Origin: Saprospiraceae bacterium
Lineage (GTDB): Bacteria > Bacteroidota > Bacteroidia > Chitinophagales > Saprospiraceae
Length of the DNA stretch: 64,000 nt
Assembly: GCA_020629315.1 (NCBI GenBank)
Contig: JAHDDO010000002.1
Coordinates: 93,887-157,886, forward strand
Direction of reading: 5' to 3'
The notes beneath the pieces were generated by a model. It ran no database searches and was not told the DNA's origin. It saw nothing but the letters and a program-made list of their open reading frames with translations. Both the position numbers and the translations under genes were made by a program. Shown here one piece after another: positions 9,093 to 20,200 of the stretch (position 1 is the first letter of the stretch; each line of letters starts with the position of its first letter).

Positions 9093-10886
9093 ATGGAGTT
9101 GATTAGGAATTTTTGCGTTATCGCACATATTGACCATGGTAAGAGTACCTTGTCGGATCGTTTATTAGAATATACTCAGACTATCTCTGAACGGGATATG
9201 ACCAATCAGGCCCTAGATGATATGGACATAGAGCGAGAACGAGGGATAACGATTAAAAGTCATGCTATCCAATTGAATTACAAAGCTTTGGACGGCAATG
9301 AATATACCTTTAACCTTATTGATACACCTGGTCACGTGGATTTCTCCTATGAGGTATCGAGGTCAATTGCAGCCTGTGAAGGTGCACTCTTATTGGTTGA
9401 CGCTACCCAAGGCATCCAAGCACAGACCATTTCCAATTTGTACTTGGCCATGGAAAATGATCTTGAGATCATCCCAATCATAAATAAAGTGGATATGCCC
9501 AATGCAATGATTGAAGAGGTGACAGATCAAATTGTAGATTTAATAGGGGTTGAAGAAGAAGATATAGTATTGGCAAGTGGTAAGACTGGTAAAGGGGTAC
9601 CTGATATTCTTGAAGCAATCACAAAGCGTATACCTGCACCTACAGGGGAACCTGATGGGCCACTCCAAGCCTTAATTTTCGATTCTGTCTTTAATTCTTT
9701 CCGAGGTGTAATTGCCTATTTTAGAATTTATAATGGCTCTATCAAGAAAAGAGATAAAGTTCGTTTCGTTAATACAGGAAAGGAATATGATGCAGATGAG
9801 ATCGGTATTTTACGATTGAATCAAGAGCCTAAAAATGAATTGTTGGCGGGAGATGTAGGCTATATAATAACGGGTATAAAAAAGTCAGCTGAAATTAAAG
9901 TAGGTGATACCATTACGCATGTATCTCGACCTTGTGATAAAGCTATTGAAGGATTCGAGCATGTTAAACCAATGGTATTTGCGGGAATCTATCCTATTGA
10001 TAATGATGACTTCGAGGATTTACGAGACAGTCTAGAAAAGCTTCAGTTAAATGATGCTTCATTGGTATTTGAGCCAGAATCATCTATTGCTCTTGGATTT
10101 GGTTTTCGTTGCGGATTCTTAGGTATGTTACACCTTGAGATTATTCAAGAACGTCTTTCAAGGGAATTTGATCAAGAAGTAATCACGACGGTACCGAACG
10201 TATCCTATAGAGCCTATACAAAGAAAGGTGAGGAACTAGTCATTAATACGCCTAATGACCTGCCGGACCCAACCTTGATAGATCGGATTGAGGAACCTTA
10301 CATTAGAGCTCAGATCATTACAAAACCTGATTTTATTGGTTCGATAATGACGCTCTGTATGGAAAAAAGAGGGATGTTAACGAACCAAACGTACTTAACG
10401 ACCAGCAGGGTAGAATTGACTTTCGAACTCCCGCTAGCGGAGATCGTTTTTGATTTTTATGACAAGTTAAAATCCATATCTAAAGGATATGCTTCTTTTG
10501 ATTACTATATGATCGATTATAGAAGCTCTGATTTGGTGAAATTAGATATTAAGTTGAATGGTGAAAATGTAGATGCCTTATCATCTCTAGTGCACAGGGA
10601 TAAAGCGGAAGCCTTTGGTAGGCAGATATGTAAACGTTTAAAAGAATTATTGCCTCGCCAGCAATTTATGATTGCGATTCAAGCAGCCATAGGTATGAAA
10701 ATTATTGCTCGTGAAACCATTTCTGCCTTACGTAAGGATGTTACAGCCAAGTGTTATGGTGGAGATATCACAAGAAAACGTAAGCTCCTTGAAAAGCAAA
10801 AGAAAGGAAAGAAGAAAATGAGACAAGTGGGTAGTGTTCAAGTACCACAAAAAGCCTTCTTAGAAGTCCTAAAACTGAATGACTAA
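9093..10886 (+). CDS. lepA: Elongation factor 4 (LepA), ribosomal back-translocase GTPase
   Basis: EF4/LepA is a translational GTPase that binds the ribosome and affects initiation and elongation under stress. The P-loop AHIDHGKST is at the N-terminus, followed by the DTPGHVDF G3 motif, the NKVDMPNA G4 motif, EF-G-like domains and the LepA-specific C-terminal domain rich in lysine ([15 protein letters not shown]). I chose the ATG giving [14 protein letters not shown] because family members start exactly there. An upstream TTG would lie ahead of the predicted promoter. Length is 597 residues. Confidence 0.96.
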   Translation: MELIRNFCVIAHIDHGKSTLSDRLLEYTQTISERDMTNQALDDMDIERERGITIKSHAIQLNYKALDGNEYTFNLIDTPGHVDFSYEVSRSIAACEGALLLVDATQGIQAQTISNLYLAMENDLEIIPIINKVDMPNAMIEEVTDQIVDLIGVEEEDIVLASGKTGKGVPDILEAITKRIPAPTGEPDGPLQALIFDSVFNSFRGVIAYFRIYNGSIKKRDKVRFVNTGKEYDADEIGILRLNQEPKNELLAGDVGYIITGIKKSAEIKVGDTITHVSRPCDKAIEGFEHVKPMVFAGIYPIDNDDFEDLRDSLEKLQLNDASLVFEPESSIALGFGFRCGFLGMLHLEIIQERLSREFDQEVITTVPNVSYRAYTKKGEELVINTPNDLPDPTLIDRIEEPYIRAQIITKPDFIGSIMTLCMEKRGMLTNQTYLTTSRVELTFELPLAEIVFDFYDKLKSISKGYASFDYYMIDYRSSDLVKLDIKLNGENVDALSSLVHRDKAEAFGRQICKRLKELLPRQQFMIAIQAAIGMKIIARETISALRKDVTAKCYGGDITRKRKLLEKQKKGKKKMRQVGSVQVPQKAFLEVLKLND

Positions 10887-10896
10887 ATCAGGCAGA

Positions 10897-11292
10897 TCAG
10901 TCTATTAATTCAAAGGTATAACTGGTAATCCTAAAGTAAGGTGCATCGATTTCTTCGATGATATTTTTGAAGATTATATCTATCTCTACTTCTCCAGATT
11001 CTTCTTTTTCAGTACTATCAAAACGCACATCGATTCGTGCCCGATCACCTGGTGCAATCGCCTTAATGGGCCAATCCAATGTGGTGCATTCACAACCCGA
11101 AACTAAATCAATTTGGAGGGTGTCTAAACCTATATTTGTAAAGTGTATAGCTGTGTCAATTACAGTCCCGCGGGTCATTTCGCCTAAAGCGATCACATCT
11201 TGATCAAATTGAATATCTAGCTGTTTTACTTCTTGCGCTTGACTGCTTAGCATGAAAGTACATAGTACAAATAGGGTAGATAAAAATTTCAT
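10897..11292 (-). CDS. DUF1573 secreted protein
   Basis: A 131-residue exported protein with a signal peptide ending near SSQAQ and one immunoglobulin-like DUF1573 domain. The domain shows the typical FDFGE-like start (here IALGEMTRGTV), the FTNIGLDTLQI strand and the SGCECTTLDWP cysteine pair, then an IAPGDRARIDVRFD strand. The start chosen is the internal ATG giving MKFLST. DUF1573 proteins are abundant in Bacteroidota periplasm and envelope; function is unknown. It is convergent with lepA. Confidence 0.8.
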   Translation of the reverse strand: MKFLSTLFVLCTFMLSSQAQEVKQLDIQFDQDVIALGEMTRGTVIDTAIHFTNIGLDTLQIDLVSGCECTTLDWPIKAIAPGDRARIDVRFDSTEKEESGEVEIDIIFKNIIEEIDAPYFRITSYTFELID

Positions 11293-11349
11293 ATTGCAAA
11301 ATTGCACCATTGATTGCTAAGATTTTCTTAAGCTCTTGTTAATGGGATT

Positions 11350-12306
11350 CTAATCTTGGAATAAGGCTTCGATAAAGGCACTTCGGTTAAACGGTTGTAG
11401 ATGCTCTATTCCTTCACCCACACCAATATATTTGATCGGTATTTTGAAGATATCTGAAATCCCTAAAACTACTCCTCCTTTTGCTGACCCATCTAATTTT
11501 GTCAGAGCAATGGCACTAACGTCTGTAGCTTCCGTAAAATGTTTAGCTTGTTCAATGGCATTTTGGCCTGTAGTAGCGTCTAAAACTAATAAAACCTCAT
11601 GGGGTGCGCCTTCTAAGGATTTTGCAACGGAACGCTTGATCTTAGAGAGCTCTTCCATTAGATGTTTCTTTGTATGTAATCTTCCGGCAGTATCTATAAT
11701 GGCTACATCCAAATTATTAGTTATGGCGTATTGAACTGTTTCGTATGCAACAGCCGCTGGATCGGTATTCATACCTTTTGCATAAAAATGACAATCATTT
11801 CGATCTGCCCATATTTTAAGTTGATCTACGGCTGCCGCCCTAAAGGTATCACCGGCACCTAGAACCACGCTTTTGCCCTGCTTTTTAAGCTGATGCGTTA
11901 TCTTACCTATAGTAGTTGTTTTCCCGACACCATTTACACCTACAACCAAGAAGATGGCTGGTTTTTTATCTGTAGGTAGATCAAAGCCAGAAACATCTTC
12001 TGTTTTATTTTCCAAAAAGATATTGGCAATTTCATCTCGCAAGATTCTATTCAGATCTGCGGTGTCTATGTATTTATCTTTTGCGACTCGTTGTTCTAGT
12101 CGGTCTATTATTTTAATGGTAGTATCCAATCCAACATCTGCTGAAATAAAGATAGCTTCCAGTTCATCTAAAAAACTCTCATCAACTTTGGATTTACCGG
12201 CGACGGCTTTAGCGATCTGTCCGAATATATTTGACTTGGTTTTCTCAAGACCTTGGTCTAGCTCTTCCTTCTTCTCTCTAGTAAAAAACTTCTTAAAAAA
12301 TGACAT
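11350..12306 (-). CDS. ftsY: Signal recognition particle receptor FtsY
   Basis: SRP receptor GTPase that docks ribosome-nascent chain-SRP complexes at the membrane. A short charged N-terminus leads to the helical N domain and then the NG GTPase domain, with GVNGVGKTTTIGK (P-loop near residue 125), DTFRAAA, DTAGR and TKLDGSAKGG. At 318 residues it is the short form, without the long acidic A domain found in Escherichia coli. It sits downstream of the rpmB-rpmG-DUF4295 genes but is separated from them by a terminator. Confidence 0.96.
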   Translation of the reverse strand: MSFFKKFFTREKKEELDQGLEKTKSNIFGQIAKAVAGKSKVDESFLDELEAIFISADVGLDTTIKIIDRLEQRVAKDKYIDTADLNRILRDEIANIFLENKTEDVSGFDLPTDKKPAIFLVVGVNGVGKTTTIGKITHQLKKQGKSVVLGAGDTFRAAAVDQLKIWADRNDCHFYAKGMNTDPAAVAYETVQYAITNNLDVAIIDTAGRLHTKKHLMEELSKIKRSVAKSLEGAPHEVLLVLDATTGQNAIEQAKHFTEATDVSAIALTKLDGSAKGGVVLGISDIFKIPIKYIGVGEGIEHLQPFNRSAFIEALFQD

Positions 12307-12358
12307 ACTCGTTTTCCTTACAATATGCTAATGAGTGTTATCAAATAATGGTTCACCT

Positions 12359-12395
12359 AAAAAATAAAAAAGTCCACAACAAGGTTATGGACTTT
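12359..12395 (-). terminator. Rho-independent terminator after the rpmB-rpmG-DUF4295 unit
   Basis: On the minus strand an 8-bp stem AAAGTCCA/TGGACTTT with an 11-base loop is followed by a T-rich run. It lies about 20 bases after the DUF4295 stop and before ftsY. Confidence 0.8.
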
Positions 12396-12416
12396 AAAAT
12401 TTAAGGATGTACCTTT

Positions 12417-12593
12417 TTATTTTTGGTTGGCAAAGAACTCTTTTACTTTGTCCTTGTGGATCATCAATTCTTTATAAGAATACTTGCCAGTAGCTGGATC
12501 TTTCACACTCTGAACTACCTTTACATAGTCCCGACCTGATCCTGCGTTAGCTGCTCTTTGTGCAACCCTTGCGTTTTTGGATACTTTAGCCAT
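12417..12593 (-). CDS. DUF4295 small basic protein (Bacteroidetes ribosome-associated)
   Basis: A 58-residue lysine-rich protein beginning MAKVSKNARVAQ and ending KEFFANQK. It starts 2 bases after rpmG on the same strand, an arrangement that is conserved in Bacteroidota. I recognise it as DUF4295. I recall that a Bacteroidota-specific large-subunit ribosomal protein of this kind was described from Flavobacterium ribosome structures, but I cannot verify that here. Position, size and charge all fit a ribosomal component. The terminator lies directly downstream. Confidence 0.85.
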   Translation of the reverse strand: MAKVSKNARVAQRAANAGSGRDYVKVVQSVKDPATGKYSYKELMIHKDKVKEFFANQK

Positions 12594-12595
12594 GA

Positions 12596-12784
12596 TTACT
12601 TAATTTCTTTGTGAATAGTATATTTCTTTAAGATAGGGTTGTATTTTTTCAACTCCAATCTATCAGGTGTATTCTTCCTGTTCTTTTGCGTAACATATCT
12701 AGATGTACCTGGCATACCTGAATTCTTATGCTCTGTACATTCCAAGATTATCTGCAATCGATTTCCTTTTGACTTCTTTGCCAT
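12596..12784 (-). CDS. rpmG: 50S ribosomal protein L33 (bL33)
   Basis: A 62-residue large-subunit protein. It opens [20 protein letters not shown] and ends with the typical [14 protein letters not shown], with [22 protein letters not shown] between. Of the zinc-binding cysteine pairs found in some L33 proteins only one cysteine remains, so this is the zinc-independent type. It lies between rpmB (11 bases upstream) and the DUF4295 gene, all read in the same direction. Confidence 0.96.
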   Translation of the reverse strand: MAKKSKGNRLQIILECTEHKNSGMPGTSRYVTQKNRKNTPDRLELKKYNPILKKYTIHKEIK

Positions 12785-12795
12785 TGCTTTTCCTT

Positions 12796-13044
12796 TTAAA
12801 GTTCGACTCCGTGGTTAATACCTTTCTTCTCCAATTTTTTCAGGTATGTATACACACCCATTTTATTTATAGACCGTAAAGCAGTAGAAGATACTTTAAG
12901 CGTTACCCACTTATCTACTTCAGGAATATAAAAACGCTTCTTGTGAAGATTAGGAAGGAATCTACGCTTCGTTTTTCTATTAGAATGCGAGACATGATTC
13001 CCTGTAATTGGTCTCTTTCCTGTTAATTCACAAATTCTTGACAT
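12796..13044 (-). CDS. rpmB: 50S ribosomal protein L28 (bL28)
   Basis: An 82-residue large-subunit protein with the family opening [12 protein letters not shown] and the block [15 protein letters not shown], followed by the [11 protein letters not shown] motif. The ATG lies only 17 bases after the 3' end of tRNA-Arg on the same strand, and no clear separate promoter is present. An AAGATTTG string just before the ATG is one base short of TAnnTTTG. The mRNA 5' end may therefore be made by tRNA processing. Confidence 0.96.
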   Translation of the reverse strand: MSRICELTGKRPITGNHVSHSNRKTKRRFLPNLHKKRFYIPEVDKWVTLKVSSTALRSINKMGVYTYLKKLEKKGINHGVEL

Positions 13045-13061
13045 GATCCAAATCTTTTAAG

Positions 13062-13135
13062 TGACTCCGGAAGGGTTCGAACCTTCAACCTCCTGATCCG
13101 TAGTCAGGTACTCTATCCAGTTGAGCTACGGAGCC
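13062..13135 (-). tRNA. tRNA-Arg (anticodon ACG)
   Basis: A complete cloverleaf of 74 bases on the minus strand. It has a 7-bp acceptor stem (GGCTCCG with CGGAGTC, one G-T pair), a D arm, the anticodon stem CCTGA/TCAGG with loop CTACGGA giving anticodon ACG, and a T arm GAAGG-TTCGAAC-CCTTC. The discriminator base is A and CCA is not encoded. The ACG anticodon reads CGN arginine codons after A-to-I editing. Confidence 0.97.
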
Positions 13136-13195
13136 ATACATATAAATAAAATTAATATATGACTAATTGAACAGTCCGTTCTTCCGAACCGGCTG

Positions 13196-13203
13196 CAAAT
13201 ATA
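13196..13203 (-). promoter_or_regulatory. Predicted -7 promoter element of tRNA-Arg (TATATTTG)
   Basis: An exact TAnnTTTG match on the minus strand, about 60 bases before the mature tRNA 5' end. It probably drives the tRNA and the ribosomal protein genes behind it. Confidence 0.65.
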
Positions 13204-13377
13204 AGAAGGTTTTACTGATAAAACCAGTCTTTACCGCATATGATTTTCAATGAAATTGAACATTTCAAATCAAGCGCTTTAGCATAACTGAGCTTGGACG
13301 CAAATATGATCATTTTTTGGCAAGAAAGGGCCCTGTTGATATTGATAAATAGATAGAACGTGTTAACTATCATTTTT

Positions 13378-13483
13378 CCGCGAGAGGGGTAGTAAGGGGC
13401 CGAAGGCGTTCTGATATGGCAAAGCCATATAGAGAACCTAGCCCTGAATGACCCGATCCTGAAGTATTTCAGGACTCGCCCAA
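13378..13483 (-). repeat. Structured intergenic repeat, copy 1 (minus orientation)
   Basis: Read on the minus strand it starts TTGGGCGAGTCC, has CGGGTC in the middle and ends CTACCCCTCTCGC. Two hairpins are present. One is TCCTGAA/TTCAGGA with a 4-base loop (13457-13474). The other is a composite stem with a 7-bp ATATGGC/GCCATAT tip and a 3-base loop, plus a 5-bp GTTCT/AGAAC base (13408-13437). The boundaries and order of blocks match the copy at 23907-24032. It resembles a family of intergenic repeats I recall from many Bacteroidota genomes. Confidence 0.55.
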
Positions 13484-13769
13484 AGCCTTATGATTATGGG
13501 CCTGCGAACAAATCAAAAAAAATATATGTGAAAAATACTAGCTATTGAAATTTTTTATCCTTGATCTAGGCTTTACATTTGAAATCTAATAGCAGGAGCT
13601 ACTCATATTCAAAACTGTTTCTGCTGTTTTTAGTAACGACTAAATAACCAAGACCCAATTCATTTCAACTCTATGGATCATGTGATCCGTTTACTTGTTA
13701 TTATGCGGGCCCCTCTAATCTGGACTTTGGACCTTCCCCGAGGCATTATTCAATTAAATACCAAAGTTC

Positions 13770-14171
13770 ATGAGATCTACTACGTTATTGTACAGATTAT
13801 CTGTTTCCGTTAAAGCAGTTTTGCTTTGTTTTCTATTTTTCGGTTCTGCAGCTAGCGCTTCAGCACAAACTAACACGCAAGATGTATATCTAAGTAAAGG
13901 CCAAACTGAGGCTGGATATATTTCGGCTGATATGCGGCTAGACATTCTCAGATACGCACATACTGCATACAAAGATGTTTCGATTTCTGCGGCTAGCACT
14001 TTACAAAAGTTGACCGTAAATCAGGCTAATCATGCCTTATGGACAGATATGCTTAGAAACATCTCTGCCAATGAAATCCTATATGTGATCTCACAATTTC
14101 AAGAAGTAAAATTAACAGAGGCTGACGTCCGGAATGCAATCAAGATTGCGACCCTTAAAACCCAGTCTTAA
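13770..14171 (+). CDS. Small secreted protein of unknown function
   Basis: A 133-residue protein with an N-terminal signal peptide (hydrophobic AVLLCFLFFGSAASASAQ, cleavage after about residue 33). The mature part is mostly helical, without cysteines or a sorting domain. I do not recognise it. It ends 45 bases before the giant surface protein, with no terminator between, so the two are probably co-transcribed. A role as a chaperone, partner or regulator of the large protein is possible but only inferred from position. Confidence 0.6.
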   Translation: MRSTTLLYRLSVSVKAVLLCFLFFGSAASASAQTNTQDVYLSKGQTEAGYISADMRLDILRYAHTAYKDVSISAASTLQKLTVNQANHALWTDMLRNISANEILYVISQFQEVKLTEADVRNAIKIATLKTQS

Positions 14172-14216
14172 GAATCTCAATAAATACCGAATTACACGTT
14201 TCAAAAACCGACCATT

Positions 14217-17200
14217 ATGAAAAATTTGATAATCAAGGTCATATTCTTAAGTTGTTTTGTTTCAAGCAGCTTTTTAGTTTTTGGTCAATGCCCTGTAGGT
14301 GAGACCGAAGTGACGATCAGTTTCCCAGATTTAGGAGACTGGCCAAGTGAAATTTCTTTTACCATAGATCCGGAACCACCTGGAGGTCCAGTTTCAGGAG
14401 GAAGCGCAGGTGCTACCTTCTGTGCAGCAGATGGGATTACGTACAGTGTCCTAGGCGAAGACAGCTTTGGTGATGGTTGGAATGGTGCTGATATACAGGT
14501 GGATATCACAGAAGATGGCAGTGTCAATGGATGTTCAGGTGCCCAGGATGGCTGTACTGTAGCCATAGTAGAAGATGCTTTTGTTGATGGTGCAGGCCCA
14601 ACCGTAGTAGCAGAAATTACTACAGGCGGTAGTTTAGTCACTGATGATGCTGGCTGCGCTTTAACAGATATAATGGGTTGTACCACACCTACCGCTTGTA
14701 ACTATGATCCTTGTGCTACAGTGGATGATGGTTCTTGCGTTAATGAGGGTGATTCATGTGATGATGGGCTAGCTTGTACAGAAAATGATATGATCCAAGA
14801 GGATTGTAGTTGTGCTGGTACACCAATGGAAGGAACGACTGTAGATTGTGAGGGGAATTGTACAGAGGTAATTGCGGATCTTGGTGGTGTTTCTCAAGCT
14901 TGTCCGGGCACCTCCATTGATATTTCACTGGATGATGTATATCCCAAAGGCGGAGATGGTATAAATATTTTCGTTATTTCAGATAATATAGATGGTCAAG
15001 GTACATCAGGTACTCTAGCCGTTCATGATGTATGGAGTCTAGATGACGATCCTGTGGATGTCCCATTAGACTTTACAAATCCAACGTGTGAAATCATAAC
15101 AGTAAATCTGAGCTACGAAGTAACTTGTTGGCCGGATGCTAATGATCCAGAAAATGTTATCCTATCTGGAGAAATAGGGCAAATGGACGTTTTTCCAGAA
15201 CCATTTACCGTGGTTATTACAGCACCTGATTGTGGTGGAAATGACGGGGTAGCCGAACTTACCTCAGCTGATGGTACCGTTTGTGAAACCATAGTTTTAG
15301 CTGCTGGTATGGTCGCTTGTGGTGGTGATGTAGATACAGATGAGTCGTATGATTTTGGAACTTTATTCGCCGGTACAATATGTGAACAAGGTCCATTTAT
15401 GGGTACAGGTTCGACGGATTGTGAGTTGTGTGATTGTCCAGCAGGGGTAGATTATACAGACCCTATGGAAGTGGCTTGTGGATCAGCAGTACCTACATTA
15501 CCTGCCATTGAAGATCTTATAGATGTGCCTGCATCAGCTTTTGGAGTTGCTATCGAATGGACACCAGATCCTGACGCTGTTGTAGAGCCGATGGGATGTG
15601 AAGAAGAAGTAGTTGAATATACCTTTAACTTGACTTGCTTGTTAGATGATACAGATATAACGCCGGCTCAGAACACGCATACATTAACAGTCTATCCAAC
15701 GCTTACAGCTAGTCTGACTCCTCCATTATGCGATGGATCTACGAGTGGTCTATATGAAGTCTTGGCACCCGATGGTAGCGTGTGTGACTTTGTTGCAGGG
15801 ACTGCAGGTTCGGTAGATGAGACATGCAGTGGTGGTTCTACACCAGCTGAATTGACTTATGGTCCAATGACCTTTTTTGCAGGGACAGCCTGTGAAGTAA
15901 TTTTTGAAGAAGATTATTTAGCGACTTGCGATCCTACAGGTGCTTGTGGTTCGACTTGTTTAGAGATTGATATTGCAGAAGTAGCTACGGAAGCTTGTTC
16001 GGGTGAAGATTTTACGTTCTCTGTCGGTATAGTAAATGATGGAGCAGATGTAAATATTTTGATTTATGATAATTTAGGAAATGCCTGGGGTCCTTTCAAT
16101 GAATGGGACTTTGCAACGGATGTAGCCGTTGCTCCATTCCCGATTGCATATGAGAATGAAACGTGCGAAGCCTTTGATGTAACGTTTAGTTATGAGATAT
16201 CTTGTTTCTTTGGTGGAGACTTGATCTTCGCTGATGAGCTAGGTACGACTACGATTAGTCCAGCGCAACCTGAAGCAAATATAGCTAATGCTGAAACACA
16301 AGCTTGTAGTGGACAAGCAGATGTTATTACAATAGAATTACTGGCAGGAAATGAGGACATGTGCCAAGAAGTAAATGTCCCAGCTTCTGTAAATATGACC
16401 TGTGCTTCAGTAGATGCATCCGTAAGTTATTTATACGACGCTGCAGCTATCGCCACAAGCCTTGGCGGTGCAGCCAGCTGTTATAGCGACATTACTGGCT
16501 CCGAAGATATGACTATCTTCCCAGCCCAACCTACAGCCGTAGTTACCGATAACGTAATGAATGCATGTAGCGAAGATGAAGAAGTAATAACTGTAGAACT
16601 AAGGGGTGTCGACGGCTGTGTGCTCGACACTAAAACATATGACGCACCCGCTAATGAAGGGTGCGAAGTAAGCGCTGAAGAAGTCGCTTATGAATGGACA
16701 GTAGCAGAATTGGAAACACTAACAGGTGCACCAGCGGCATTAGCTTGTTATACTGCAGTAACTGGTACAGCAACTGTAAATATTGCACCAGCTGAACCAA
16801 CAGCCGTAGTTAGTAATAATGTAATGAATGCATGTAGTGGCGCTACTAATGTGATCACGGTTGAATTAAGAGCTGCAGATGGTACGGTATGCGATACTAA
16901 AATGTATGATGCCAGTGCCAATAATACATGCGCAGTTGTATCAGAATCGATAGCGTATGGATGGACCTTGACTGAGTTGCAAACGATCACGGGAACTACC
17001 ACAGATTGTTACGAAGCCATAACGGGTTCTGCCAATGTAAATGTAGCACCTGCACAGCCTTCGGCTGTTGTTACAAATAATGTGGCTGCAGCTTGTAGTG
17101 CCGCTGAAGATGTAATCACAGTAGAATTAAGAGCTGTAGATGGCTCGGTTTGCGCTACTAAAATGTATGATGCTACCGCAAATAATACTTGTGAAGTTGC

Positions 17201-20200
17201 GACGCAATCCATTGCATATAGTTGGACAGCTGCAGAGATTACAACACTTACAGGTGCGGTGGCGAGCTGCTATGCTGATGTAACAGGCACTAGTGATGTA
17301 GATATCTCACCGGCTCAACCTACAGCTGTGGTAACAAATAATGTTGGTACAGCTTGTAGTGGTGCGGAAGATGTAATAACAGTTGAGTTAAGAGCCGCAG
17401 ATGGTACTGTTTGTGCCACTAAAATGTATGATGCAAGCGCTAATAATACCTGTGCTGTTGTAACAGAGGCTGTAGCTTACAGCTGGACAGCAGGCGAACT
17501 ATTAACGATTACAGGTTCTACTGTGGCTTGCTATTCTGCAGTTACAGGCACAGCCGATGTGAATGTATCACCGGCACAACCTACAGCAGTGGTTGTCGGA
17601 AATGCAATGAATGCATGTAGTGAAGCGGCTAATGTAATAGCCGTAGAATTACGAGCGGCCAATGGTTCTGTTTGTGCCACTAAAATGTACCCTGCACCTG
17701 CTAATCATACCTGTGCTGTGGTAGCAGCCGATATAGATTATAGCTGGACAGCAGCCGAAATAGAAACGATTACAGGGTCTTCTGAGTCTTGTTATTCAGA
17801 TGTTTCTGGAACTGAACAAGTAAACGTGACACCAGCTCAATTAATAGCTGTTGTTACAGAAAATGAAGAAGAATCTTGTAGTGAAGCGAGTGAGGTAATT
17901 ACGGTAGAATTACGGTCAGTAGATGGTAGTGTTTGCGACACAAAGACCTATGATGCACCGGTAAATAACACCTGTGACGTAGTGAACGAAAACGTTGCAT
18001 ATGCTTGGACATTGACTGAATTAGAAACCATTACTGGAAGCACTATTGGTTGTATGGCTGCCGTTTCAGGCAGTGCCATGGTAGCCGTATCTCCAGCTCA
18101 ACCAAGCATAGTCATTGTATCTTCTGAAGATGCCTCTTGTGATGGTTCTGAAGGAAGCGTTGAGTATAGAATTATGGCAGCAGATGGTGTATCTATTTGT
18201 CACGAAGGCTCTATAGATATAGATGCAAATATGACGTGTACACCTGCAGAAACAGCGGTGATGGCGGAAATGTCGGCGGCAGAATTAGCCGGAATCTTAA
18301 ATGGATTAGAAGAGTGCTATGAAGATGTTTCTGAAACAGAAGTTGTAGCTCAGCCTGTATTGGCTCAAGCGCCAGTCATAAATAAAACGGAAGCCTGTAT
18401 TCCAGGTACATTCGGATTATGTTCATATGAAATTGTCTCTGCATGTGGTAATGATGAGTTAGACTTTGATGCAGCAGCAGTGCAAATGGAAGCTTCTGGT
18501 TTTGAAGGAGCCACTTTCAATGTTGAGGTAACAACAGAAGATGGTTGTGTAGAAATATTTGAAGTAAGTAAAGCAGCTTGTGATTGCAATATCTCATTAG
18601 AGTATAATACAGACCTTTCGGATCCATGTGCTTGTAATGATGATCAAAGCGCTAATGGTGCTCAAGATGGTACATTCTCTGAGACCGTTACCTTCACAGG
18701 TACATGTGGTCTAGATATTTTCGTAGGTGCAGGTTCTACACCTGCTAGCTTGGAAGGTTTGGCCTTCACATCTGTCCTTAATGCAAATGGTGTCGATTGT
18801 GATTACAGCATAACCTTTGATCACGTAGATCAAGTAGGGTACTATATATTCCTTGTAAATGGAGCGGGTTTACCGGTTGTAGATAGTGATTCAGGGGAAG
18901 CATATGAAATTGGAAATGTATGCGCATATCCAGTAATTACAGAACCAGATCTAGCAGATCTTTGTGAAGACGATCCTGTAGTTATGGATTTGGCAGCATT
19001 GTCTCCTGAGCTTTCAGCATACCCTGGAACGTACTCAGTAAGTATTGCCTCAAATGGGGGGGCAGGTGTAGCAACGCCTGATTTTGATCCAGCAGCATTA
19101 GGTATTGGATACCATGATGTTACATGGAGTTATACAGGAGATTTCTTTAGTAACCAAGGAGGTACGGATCTAAATCCAGCATTCCCAGGTTGTTCTACAG
19201 ATTATACAGAACGGGTATACATTAATCCTGTACCTGAAGTATTAAATGCGCCAGAATCAGTGATGATTTGTGCAGGTTCAGAAGCCAGCTTCGATCTTAG
19301 TGTTAGACTAGAAGCTGCGGATCACTTGACTCCAGCAAGATCACCGCTAACCTACGAAGTAGAAGCCTTCATTGGTGGGGTTTGGACAGTAGTATATACA
19401 GATTATACAGATGCCGGTGGGGTAGCTACGGAAACGATAGATAAAACGATTACCGTGCCTAGCACAAGTGGTTCGTTAAGTTGTACAGATATTAGAATAT
19501 CAGTAACCGCATTCCACGATGTGGGATCTAGATGTACAGCAGTAAGTGAATCTACACCTATTATCGTGCATGATGAAGGTTTGATCGCTTGTAATGATAC
19601 GATCAGCTTTAGTATCAATACAGACTGTACAGCCGAAACAAGAATTGAAATGTTCTTGGAAAGCGAGCCTGAAGAAGTGTGTGGTGAGTATGTACCTGAT
19701 TACTTGTCGACATTCTATAACGCAGTGGTCACCAATGCAGATGGAGACCCTGTTTCAGATGACGAATTGGTAGATTATTTGGGCCAATGTCTAAGCTTTG
19801 AAGTGACTGATTTATGCTCCGAGAATAGCTGTTGGGGTACAGTGTGCATTGAAGACAAGATCACTCCAGTAATAGAAAATTGTGAAGACTTAGATATGTC
19901 GCTAAGATGTTTTGAGTTAGATCATGTGTTAAACAGTAAATGGTATACACACCCAACTAAAGGTATTCTTCCGTATCCGGAAGTAACGGATTGTGGTGAT
20001 GATTATACAATTAGTTATGTAGACGATTTTGAATATACAAATTTGGAAGACCCTAAATGCGGTGAGATCATAGTCACCAGAACATGGATATCTTCTGAAA
20101 ATACAACGGCAGGACATGTGATTGCGGATACTTGTGTTGCTACGTATACATTGGGTGGATTTACACTTGGAGACGTTATTCATCCTGAAGCTGTTATTAG

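Larger units (their letters stand above)
13136..13769. other. 634-base intergenic region without a convincing gene
   Basis: No reading frame here looks coding. The region holds the tRNA promoter and a GGTTTTA-CTGA-TAAAACC hairpin (13208-13225) just upstream of it. It also holds a GC-richer structured repeat (13378-13483, listed separately) and a GGATCA-TG-TGATCC palindrome (13675-13688). Ahead of the small secreted gene no clean TAnnTTTG element is visible. The rest is AT-rich sequence with nothing I can interpret. Confidence 0.6.

Noticed and set aside
13136..13769. Insertion-sequence remnant between the tRNA and the surface locus
   Set aside because: No transposase fragment or target-site duplication is visible, and only a short structured repeat is present.
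16748..17212. Minus-strand frames inside the repeat region
   Set aside because: They follow the opposite strand of the repeats and reflect the sense codon composition.
16263..18095. CRISPR array or satellite DNA
   Set aside because: The periodicity is in-frame, codes for conserved residues and lacks spacer-like unique segments.
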